Positions 1 to 5,737 of a stretch of 5,737 nucleotides of DNA are shown piece after piece. Position numbers and translations under genes: made by a program. The stretch is from NCBI GenBank assembly GCA_002708205.1, contig PAMR01000066.1:10338-16074 (forward strand), given 5' to 3'. The notes beneath the pieces are model-generated. The model worked only from the letters and a program-made list of their open reading frames with translations, searched no databases and was not told where the DNA came from. Every line of letters starts with the position of its first letter. Position 1 is the stretch's first letter. This stretch comes from Gammaproteobacteria bacterium. GTDB taxonomy: Bacteria > Pseudomonadota > Gammaproteobacteria > Pseudomonadales > Azotimanducaceae.

Positions 1-1
1 A

Positions 2-1669
2 TCAATCCGTTGATCTGAGAATTCGTCCATTACGATTACCCGTAAGTTCGTCATTCTCGAGAATGATCTGTCCATTGACGATTGTGTTTTTATATCCGCT
101 ACCTCGTTGGATCAGACGACTTTTTTCATGTGGAAAATCGGTAACAACTTCCGGTTGGCGTTCCGCGAGGCTACCAAGATCGATGATATTTACATCAGCG
201 CGTTTGCCTACGTTCAACACACCGCGGTCATTGAGATCTAATACTTCCGCAGCACGTTGAGTCATGCTGTGTATCGCATGCTCTAGAGTAATTTGCTCGG
301 TTTCTCGCACCCAATGACTCAAATAAAACGAGGGCCATCCAGAATCCATAATCATTGATACATGGGCTCCGGCATCGCCTAAACCTGGAACCACCCAGTC
401 TCGTTTCATTAATTTGCCTACGGCTTCGAAATCCCTGTTGAAAAACGGCTGATGAAAATTTGCCGCGCCATCGGATTCAAGCGTTATGCGCAGCCACGTT
501 TCTGCCGGATGCTCACCGGCTAAGGAGGCCAATGCTGCAAGTGTGTCGTCTTTCTCTTTGGTATAGATGGGTCTTTCTCCATCTCCCATCCAATAACAGC
601 GTTTCGCAAAATGCATCGATTCTGGATGCTCCTTTGCTGCCACAATCAATTGCTTTCTAAATTCTTCATCTTGAATGGCCTTTAATCGTTCGTTCTCATT
701 TATATCGTGCAGTGCCTTCCATCCAGGAAATAAAATTGGTGTTTTGAGATTAGATACAAAGCCGCCACATCGAGGAACAGTAACCCCGTAGATACGGCAA
801 CCCTCGGATCGTAATCGCTCGATTAGATGATGGGGATCCGGTTTTTGAAACGTGTTCGTTTCGACAGCACTAAAGAGGATGCGTGTGTCATTACTTTTCG
901 CACCCTGTCCAAGTATTTTAAAATCATTTTCAATCCAATCTCCCTCGCCAGTGTAGTGGGGGACACATTGAAATAATCCATTACCAGCTCCCACCTCACG
1001 ACAGATAGCTTCCACTTCATTCGCTTCTGCAAAAGTTCCTGGGATCGGTCGGCCGTCGGGCAAACGATGTCCCGGCATACGGTTCGTGGAAAATCCAACT
1101 GCACCTTGACGGACTGATGCGCCTGCAAGTGCTGCTATTTCAGCAATTTCACTGGCGTTCGGATTCTCATCAATGCCTCGATGACCCATCACGTAGAATC
1201 GTGTCGCTCCATGACCAGCCATCCCAGCAACGTTAATTGCGGGACGTAGTTTTTCGATTTAGTCTAGATATTCTCCGTAAGACTCCCAGTCCCATGGTAG
1301 CCCATCGAGAATTGCCTCCCTTGGAATGTCTTCGACATTTTCCATCATTTCAGCGAGAAATACCCTGTCGGCTTTTTTGCACGGGGCAAACGTTACTCCA
1401 CAATTACCCATTAGTGCCGTAGTAATCCCATGCCAAGATATTGGTGTTAAAAGAGGATCCCAGCCGATTTGAGCGTCGAGATGTGTGTGCAAATCAATGA
1501 ATCCAGGCGTAACAAGGCTACCATCTGCATCGATTTCACGATGCCCAGTCGATTCGACAGTACCAACTTCCGTGATTAGATCATTGTCTATTGCGACATC
1601 TCCCATGAAGGAAGAATTTCCTGAACCGTCTACGATTTGACCGTTTCTTATAACTAAATCGTGCGCCAT
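2..1669 (-). pseudogene. D-aminoacylase-type amidohydrolase, interrupted by one in-frame TAA
   Basis: The reading frame spans 555 codon positions, about the usual length for N-acyl-D-amino-acid deacylase-like members of the amidohydrolase superfamily. These cytoplasmic, metal-dependent enzymes hydrolyse amides or cyclic amides. Visible features: an N-terminal beta-sandwich strand (VIRNGQIVDGSG, residues 6-17); PGFIDLHTHLDAQ (55-67), with metal-binding His61 and His63; GNCGVTFAPC (88-97), with the Cys90 position used as a metal ligand in D-aminoacylases; GAVGFSTNR in the middle; GDAGAH with the catalytic-type Asp near residue 432; and GKRADVNIIDLG closing the C-terminal sandwich. The ATG at 1669 is chosen because a GGGGAG site lies 6 bases upstream. 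Codon 137 is TAA (1259-1261). The next 12 codons and the conserved sequence from the ATG at 1222 stay in the same frame, so this is a substitution, not a frameshift. Product 1-136 has the HxH but no active-site Asp; a restart at 1222 would lack HxH and Cys. The final TGA is at 2-4. The family call is firm, the substrate unknown. A sequencing error cannot be excluded. Confidence 0.85.
1259..1261 (-). other. In-frame premature TAA codon in the amidohydrolase gene
   Basis: On the minus strand the codons read GGA GAA TAT CTA GAC TAA ATC GAA AAA CTA CGT. The 12 codons after the TAA lead without a frame change into the ATG at 1222, whose continuation (AGHGATRFYVMGHRG) is the expected next block of this family. 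One base change would restore a sense codon, for example TCA, GAA, CAA or AAA. Reassignment of TAA is unlikely, because TAA also ends the nitroreductase and the dikinase-like gene in this window at sensible C-termini. I see no recoding signal around it. Confidence 0.85.
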
Positions 1670-1675
1670 GTGTTG

Positions 1676-1681
1676 CTCCCC
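1676..1681 (-). promoter_or_regulatory. Ribosome binding site of the amidohydrolase gene
   Basis: The minus strand reads GGGGAG, then six bases, then the ATG at 1669. This is a good Shine-Dalgarno match at suitable spacing, and it supports the chosen start, which also gives the expected N-terminal strand MAHDLVIRNGQ. Confidence 0.6.
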
Positions 1682-1719
1682 AACTCAGACTTTCCTCTAG
1701 CTTAGCGAGTTTGCTAGGC

Positions 1720-1730
1720 GGGTTAAACCC
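1720..1730. repeat. Short palindrome GGGTTAAACCC in the divergent intergenic region
   Basis: Two perfect 5-base arms (GGGTT and AACCC) flank one central base, about 50 bp upstream of the amidohydrolase start and 140 bp upstream of the VOC start. A weaker CTAGC / GCTAG pair (1697-1701 and 1713-1717) lies next to it. The position between divergent genes would suit an operator, but a palindrome this short can easily occur by chance and matches no site I recognise. Confidence 0.25.
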
Positions 1731-1760
1731 TCATAGCGACATTGACGTATCGTTTTCGAT

Positions 1761-1789
1761 TTAACATCGCCATACTCGGTCCATATATA
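1761..1789 (+). promoter_or_regulatory. Possible sigma70-type promoter for the VOC gene
   Basis: TTAACA (1761-1766) differs at one base from the consensus -35 box. It is followed at 17-bp spacing by TATATA (1784-1789), a partial -10 match. This would give a leader of roughly 70-75 bases before the ATG at 1870. The region is AT-rich, so a chance match is quite possible. Confidence 0.25.
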
Positions 1790-1858
1790 TCGTATTCCGG
1801 ATGATTACTTAAATTTTCTCTCCTATCGGATTTGAGGTATATGAATGAGAATTTTGTT

Positions 1859-1864
1859 AGAGGA
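1859..1864 (+). promoter_or_regulatory. Ribosome binding site of the VOC gene
   Basis: AGAGGA is placed five bases before the ATG at 1870, a strong Shine-Dalgarno match. It fixes the start so that the protein begins with a lysine-rich n-region and a hydrophobic signal peptide core. Confidence 0.65.
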
Positions 1865-1869
1865 ATAAC

Positions 1870-2343
1870 ATGAAAATCAAAAAAACAGCTTTACACGTGT
1901 TTTCATTATGTACTTTAGTAGGCGCCATTGCTTCCAACACAATGTGGGCCGAACCGACTGTTTCTATCTCAGCGACTGCTTTAAATGTCGAAAGCATAGA
2001 ACGATCGGAAAAATTTTATGCAGAAGTATTTGGCTTAACGAGGGTTTTTCAGTATCCGCCCCAAGGAGAACCGGTCATTGAAATTGGAATGACACCTCCG
2101 GGTCAGGCGTCTTTGATGTTAATCCTGGCACACTTTTCTGACGATCCTCTGCCAGAAGGGAAAAAAGCGTATGGCCGCGTTATCTTTAATACTGATAATG
2201 CTCTGGCCATTGCTGCCAAAGCTGAAGAAAGGGGAGCGACAATTCGTAATCTATCGAGTCCAGGTGGTGCCACTATTATATTTTTTGATGACCCCGATGG
2301 ATATGACGTAGAGCTCTATCAGGCTGTAGAACCTTCTGAATAG
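1870..2343 (+). CDS. Exported glyoxalase-like (VOC superfamily) protein
   Basis: This 157-residue protein begins with a Sec-type signal peptide: MKIKK, a hydrophobic core at residues 7-21, and a likely cleavage after Ala21 (AIA) or Ala27 (MWA). No lipobox is seen, so the mature protein is probably soluble in the periplasm. The rest is a single VOC domain with two beta-alpha-beta-beta-beta halves. The first half carries TALNVESIERSEKFYAEVFG (residues 36-55). The second runs from AYGRVIFNTDN (100-110) to the closing signature FFDDPDGYDVELYQ (138-151). In glyoxalase I the metal is bound by a His at the start of each half plus two Glu. By my reading the first His position is Ala35 and the second is Arg103, while the last Glu (Glu148) is kept. 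Methylglyoxal detoxification is therefore not supported. The gene is divergent from the amidohydrolase and convergent with the nitroreductase, so it is probably transcribed alone. The fold is secure, the function unknown. Confidence 0.85.
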   Translation: MKIKKTALHVFSLCTLVGAIASNTMWAEPTVSISATALNVESIERSEKFYAEVFGLTRVFQYPPQGEPVIEIGMTPPGQASLMLILAHFSDDPLPEGKKAYGRVIFNTDNALAIAAKAEERGATIRNLSSPGGATIIFFDDPDGYDVELYQAVEPSE

Positions 2344-2398
2344 CTGTCTGTACTTTTAAAGTGAGATCGCACCTAGGCTTCATTAGTGTTTAGTCGGG

Positions 2399-3052
2399 TT
2401 AGGAAACAGGGTCCTTCCAAGTATTGTGATAAGTGATTTCTTTCGCGTCCCGGCGTTTTGACGGAATAAAGTCGTTTCCCGTGTAATAAGCGGTTGGCAG
2501 TAGTGCTACTTGAGTAACCGTGTCTGGAATTCCCAACAGGTCGTTAGCTTTTAGGTCGTTGTAGAGATGTAGGGTAGTCCATGCGGAACCAATTCCTCTC
2601 GAACGTAATGCCATTTGCAGACTCCATACTCCTGGCAGAACTGATCCGAAAAAAGTAGCTTGTTCAAATAAAGACTTTCCCGGGAGTCCCATTCGTAAAG
2701 GAATTATCATCAGAGGTACGTCCTTGAGATGTTCCAGGAGATAAATTGAAGACTCAACGACACGTTTGGCTGTCGGATCGCTACCGAGTTGCTCTACTTG
2801 TTTTTTTCCATTCTCTAAATAATCTTTTCCGTATTCGCCATAGAGTGATGCAAGCGCTTGTATTTTTTTCGCATCATCAATAAGAAGCCATCGATTAACC
2901 TGCATATTTCCGCCAATAGGAGCTCTGGAAGCGATATCAATACAGTCCAAAACAGTATTTACCGGTACCGTTCGCGTTAAATCTAAGCGTTTACGAACCT
3001 GTTTTGTTGTCTGCATTAATCTATCGGTCTGTGCTAAATCGAAATTTGTCAT
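2399..3052 (-). CDS. Nitroreductase-family flavoprotein (probable FMN-dependent oxidoreductase)
   Basis: This 217-residue protein fits the nitroreductase superfamily, whose members bind FMN and reduce nitro groups, quinones, enones or other acceptors with NAD(P)H, usually as cytoplasmic dimers. Visible features: the N-terminal QVRKRLDL (residues 18-25), whose basic residues usually hold the FMN phosphate; APIGGNMQ (44-51), the conserved flavin-contacting turn; the helix GSVLPGVWSLQMALRSRGIGSAWTT (136-160), typical of the dimer and flavin region; and SKRRDAKEITYHNTW (198-212), with the C-terminal Arg pair usual in this group. Length is normal and the frame intact. The ATG at 3052 fits the family N-terminus, but its ribosome binding site is poor: only a GGA sits at a plausible distance. 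It lies 72 bp downstream of the dikinase-like gene on the same strand and may be co-transcribed. The substrate cannot be predicted; a role other than nitro reduction is quite possible. Confidence 0.87.
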   Translation of the reverse strand: MTNFDLAQTDRLMQTTKQVRKRLDLTRTVPVNTVLDCIDIASRAPIGGNMQVNRWLLIDDAKKIQALASLYGEYGKDYLENGKKQVEQLGSDPTAKRVVESSIYLLEHLKDVPLMIIPLRMGLPGKSLFEQATFFGSVLPGVWSLQMALRSRGIGSAWTTLHLYNDLKANDLLGIPDTVTQVALLPTAYYTGNDFIPSKRRDAKEITYHNTWKDPVS

Positions 3053-3095
3053 AGGATGTCCATAATCGGATTGTCTATTTTTTATAAGCCGTCTC

Positions 3096-3112
3096 GCTGA
3101 AACTAATTCAGC
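3096..3112 (-). other. Small hairpin between the dikinase-like and nitroreductase genes
   Basis: A perfect 6-bp inverted repeat (GCTGAA / TTCAGC) with a 5-base loop begins 12 bases beyond the dikinase-like stop codon. No T-run follows on either strand, so it is not a standard intrinsic terminator. At most it could be a weak attenuator or an RNA-stabilising hairpin. Confidence 0.25.
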
Positions 3113-3124
3113 CAGGAAGTCATG

Positions 3125-5737
3125 TTATGTATCACTTTCATGCAGCTCTACGATGCCGGCATCACCATCAATGGTAAGCGTTTGTCCATGTTGTATACGT
3201 ACGGTTCCATTTCCAACCCCTAAAACGGCTGGTATACCGTACTCGCGTGCAACGATAGAACCGTGAGCAAGTATACTTCCGACATCAGTAACTAATCCTG
3301 AAGCATGTGCAAATAACTGCGTCCAAGCTGGCGTAGTCAAAGGACTCACCAAAATGGAACCCGGAATCATTTTGTCGAATTCTGTAGGACCGGTAATGAC
3401 ACTAGCCTTCGCAGTCACCCGCCCTGAACTCACAGCAAAACCACGCATGATAGAACTTGTTGACTCGTTCTTAATTTGTGTTTCTTTAAATGCAATGCCA
3501 TCAATCTGACTGGCTTCTTCTGGTAGAGTTCCTGGCGGATGAAGTTTCTTTCGAGCCTCCCTTAACTCCCGTCTTTGGGCGGCGGCGACGCCTAGTTTTG
3601 GCAAGCAAGTGCCACGGTTACCTGCATCTATCGCCCGTTGAAGCTCTTCGGTATTTAAATAATACGTGTCAGTGGCATTGTGAAGTGTTCCGTGATTTTG
3701 TAAACGCCGTCCGAGCTCTTCAGCCATTGGGCGCAGAACTGCCCACGTAAATCCGAACAGAAATGCTACCTCTTCGCGAATATAATTGTACTTGCGGGCA
3801 AGCCAGAGCCGAAATCGAAATTGCCAATAGGGTAGGCCATCTAACAGGGCTTCCACTTCGTTATATTTCTCTATACGGATTTTTTGAGCCCGTAATTGTT
3901 GATTTTTAGGTTCATAGTTGCGGTCTAAAACCATAGCCTTCAGAGTCGTAAACAGCGCAGAAGGATCTTCCCTCTGGGTCGGTTCTACGAAATCCAAGCT
4001 ATAACCTTGGTGGCCATAGTCGGTCAAATACTGCTGGATCATGTCGGTCAGTTCGCGCGTATCATCCCTAACATGTAATTCTTTCATAAGAAATCTGGAT
4101 GGTGTCGTGGCAACAATAAAGGATAAGGTCTCATTCCTTCGTACGAATTGTGCGATTTTGTACAGGTCCGCGTTTGCTTGCATTGTTTTTGATTCAAAGC
4201 CCGACAAAAATTGGCCACTGATAAACTTATGTTCTGGAAGTGTCTCCCTAAGAAAGCATTGCAATTGATCATCGGTTGATTTTGCCACTCCGAATGTATG
4301 GCCTGAATTACTGGACCAGTAGTATCCTTCTTCAATACCCATTTCTTGAATACCGTTTAACAGTGTTTGATCGTCAGCCTTATGAATATCGACCGCGCGC
4401 CATTTCTTTTCGATTTCACGAAGGCGTGGCTCCGCTCCGTTAAACCATCCACCAAGTTGATGGTCGTTCCATTCAGAATTATTGAATGCCACATAAGTAG
4501 GATTAGTGCTTTCGGGCATTGTGAGATCGCGAACACGACTGGACGTGTCACGTGTTTTCCACCAGAGGTCAAATTCATTTCTATCGGAGGAACTTAAATC
4601 ATTGCGAAATTTATCGACGTCCTTTGCATGAGCTTCTGGAGTATCTTTTGGACTTGAAAAGGTTTGTTTGTTCGATTTCTTTTGAGTTGATGACGTATCC
4701 GTTTGTTGAGCTTCGCGTTCTGCTATGTCGATTTCAACTTCAGATGGCATTAACCCTTTTTTTCGCGCTTGCTCATGAATGACGGGAAAGTCAAAGCGTT
4801 GGTAACCATAACCGTTTACTGTGATATACATTGATCCTCCGCCTACCATTAAACTTCGATTCTTGTAGGGAGAATCCAGCCCTTTGGTCAGGTATAGCTC
4901 TTCGAATAGCGGACACAATGGATCAGGCATATTTTCAACGATTTGTCGTCGTGAAACATATTTAGCGGGTTCGGGGACACTCCAGTCGACGTGAATGGGT
5001 TGAACCGGAAGATTAGTGATAGGCCTCGACTGCAGTACATACAGATTATTTTTTTCATACGCCCATTCGATATCCTGCGGGACTCCGTTATACAGAGTCG
5101 TAATTTCCAGACCAATCTCCGTGAGCTCTTGGATCTGTTGTTCGTTGAGTGAGACATCTGCACGCTTTCCTCTGTCATTGTCCTTGGATTGAGTTCCTCC
5201 AAATTTCTGACCTACTATCTCGTATTGCTTAGCACCTATAACGGTCTGTTCAATCATTTTCGTCTGGTTATTTACAACAAAAGTATCTGGAGTAATCTCT
5301 CCGCTAACAATCGCTTCGCCTAATCCATAACTGGAGTTGATGACATGTTCAGATCGGTCACCGGTCAGTGGATTTGCCGTGAAAAGTATGCCTGACACAT
5401 CTGAGTTGACCATTTTCTGAACTACTACAGCCATCGCGACCGTTTCAGATGGAATTCCATTCTGATGCCGGTAGGTCATTGCCTGTGGCGTCCAAAGTGA
5501 TGCCCAACAATTGACCACGGCGATTAATAACGACTCAGTGGAGGTAACCTGTAGATAGGTTTCCTGCTGCCCCGCAAAGGAAAGATCGGGAAGATCTTCA
5601 GCATTAGCAGAAGATCTGACTGCAAATGTTTCTGAATGTTCGAATTGATCACTATGTGCGCTTTTGATTTCTTCACTGATTACATGTGGTATTCGGCTCT
5701 TTAAAAAGTGGCTTCGAATACGGTTTGACGCACGATC
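3125..5737 (-). CDS. ATP-grasp / phosphohistidine dikinase-like protein (rifampicin phosphotransferase/PEP synthase-like), 5' partial
   Basis: The frame stays open from the TAA at 3125-3127 to the window edge, giving 870 visible residues; the start is missing. Residue numbers here count from the edge. Residues 1 to about 240 are the PPDK_N-type ATP-grasp domain: FAVRSSANAEDLPDLSFAG (38-56, with nucleotide-binding Arg41), SGILFTANPLTGD (115-127), YGLGEAIVSG (137-146), and PQDIEWAY with LQSRPI (about 220-240). A long central region (about 240-763) with a polar Ser/Thr/Gln/Lys-rich stretch would hold the acceptor domain. Residues 764-870 form the mobile phosphohistidine domain, with TTPAWTQLF and TDVGSILAHGSIVAREYGIP; the catalytic His is residue 825 (codon 3263-3265). 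In this family ATP phosphorylates the His, which passes phosphate to the acceptor. The protein ends there, so the PEP/pyruvate barrel of true PEP synthase is absent. The order matches rifampicin phosphotransferase, but drug resistance should not be assumed. The GTG at 5518 is internal, not the start. About 80 N-terminal residues are probably outside the window. It is likely in an operon with the nitroreductase. Confidence 0.88.
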   Translation of the reverse strand, partial: DRASNRIRSHFLKSRIPHVISEEIKSAHSDQFEHSETFAVRSSANAEDLPDLSFAGQQETYLQVTSTESLLIAVVNCWASLWTPQAMTYRHQNGIPSETVAMAVVVQKMVNSDVSGILFTANPLTGDRSEHVINSSYGLGEAIVSGEITPDTFVVNNQTKMIEQTVIGAKQYEIVGQKFGGTQSKDNDRGKRADVSLNEQQIQELTEIGLEITTLYNGVPQDIEWAYEKNNLYVLQSRPITNLPVQPIHVDWSVPEPAKYVSRRQIVENMPDPLCPLFEELYLTKGLDSPYKNRSLMVGGGSMYITVNGYGYQRFDFPVIHEQARKKGLMPSEVEIDIAEREAQQTDTSSTQKKSNKQTFSSPKDTPEAHAKDVDKFRNDLSSSDRNEFDLWWKTRDTSSRVRDLTMPESTNPTYVAFNNSEWNDHQLGGWFNGAEPRLREIEKKWRAVDIHKADDQTLLNGIQEMGIEEGYYWSSNSGHTFGVAKSTDDQLQCFLRETLPEHKFISGQFLSGFESKTMQANADLYKIAQFVRRNETLSFIVATTPSRFLMKELHVRDDTRELTDMIQQYLTDYGHQGYSLDFVEPTQREDPSALFTTLKAMVLDRNYEPKNQQLRAQKIRIEKYNEVEALLDGLPYWQFRFRLWLARKYNYIREEVAFLFGFTWAVLRPMAEELGRRLQNHGTLHNATDTYYLNTEELQRAIDAGNRGTCLPKLGVAAAQRRELREARKKLHPPGTLPEEASQIDGIAFKETQIKNESTSSIMRGFAVSSGRVTAKASVITGPTEFDKMIPGSILVSPLTTPAWTQLFAHASGLVTDVGSILAHGSIVAREYGIPAVLGVGNGTVRIQHGQTLTIDGDAGIVELHESDT

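Noticed and set aside
63..660. Short plus-strand open frames opposite the amidohydrolase gene (63-260, 460-660)
   Set aside because: They are antisense to a strongly conserved protein and have low-quality, Arg/Ser/Leu-rich translations with no family resemblance.
823..1128. Open frame of 101 codons on the minus strand inside the amidohydrolase gene
   Set aside because: It overlaps the conserved amidohydrolase frame in another phase and shows no recognisable protein features.
1253..1267. Stop-codon reassignment as an explanation for the TAA in the amidohydrolase gene
   Set aside because: TAA also ends the nitroreductase and the dikinase-like protein at natural C-termini, and TAG and TGA serve as stops for the other two genes, so the standard bacterial code fits.
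1237..1422. Plus-strand 61-codon open frame opposite the nonsense codon region
   Set aside because: It is antisense to the N-terminal part of the amidohydrolase, which has clear family motifs; nothing supports it as a gene.
2344..2398. Possible bidirectional terminator between the convergent VOC and nitroreductase genes
   Set aside because: The only symmetry is a weak ACTTT/AAAGT pair with no GC-rich stem or T-run, so no terminator can be supported.
3081..3109. Possible promoter for the nitroreductase (TATAAA on the minus strand at 3081-3086)
   Set aside because: No acceptable -35 box is found at 16-18 bp spacing, and the -10 match lies in an AT-rich run.
3490..4782. Short open frames within the dikinase-like gene: plus strand at 3490-3750, 4041-4268, 4367-4597, 4552-4782; minus strand, out of frame, at 4084-4335, 4357-4578
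   Set aside because: All overlap the long conserved frame, and none has a recognisable domain or signal.
4888..5202. Open frame of 104 codons on the minus strand inside the dikinase-like gene
   Set aside because: It is an out-of-frame shadow of the ATP-grasp coding sequence, with no independent support.

Overview
The window carries four protein-coding loci from what looks like a Gram-negative bacterium. The evidence is a VOC protein with a classical Sec signal peptide, compact intergenic spaces, moderate GC content and standard bacterial start and stop signals. A (possibly marine) proteobacterium is my best guess from the general feel of the proteins, but nothing here fixes the lineage. I see no tRNA, rRNA, CRISPR array, insertion sequence or phage gene.

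Layout. Positions 2-1669 on the minus strand hold a full-length D-aminoacylase-type amidohydrolase gene. It is interrupted by one in-frame TAA codon (1259-1261), with conserved protein sequence continuing in the same frame on both sides. I annotate it as a recently broken or possibly mis-sequenced gene. A 200-bp divergent intergenic region (1670-1869) follows, with a good ribosome binding site on each side, a candidate plus-strand promoter and a short palindrome. Positions 1870-2343 on the plus strand encode a small exported glyoxalase-like (VOC) protein that seems to lack the glyoxalase I metal ligands. It converges on a nitroreductase-family flavoprotein gene (2399-3052, minus). Upstream of that, 72 bp away on the same strand, lies a large ATP-grasp / phosphohistidine protein (3125 to the window edge at 5737, minus). 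It has the domain order of rifampicin phosphotransferase and related dikinases, and lacks the C-terminal PEP/pyruvate barrel of true PEP synthase. Its start lies outside the window. The GTG at 5518 that a simple ORF search might pick sits inside the conserved ATP-binding domain.

How the genes may work together. The dikinase-like protein and the nitroreductase may be co-transcribed. All four products are the kind found in accessory or catabolic clusters: activation by phosphorylation, flavin-dependent reduction, amide or cyclic amide hydrolysis, and a VOC fold. A shared pathway is only inference, and no substrate can be named from sequence alone. I found no convincing evidence of a wholly new system. 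The points most worth a second look are the nonsense codon, the unknown substrate of the dikinase-like protein, and the exported VOC protein with a degenerate metal site.
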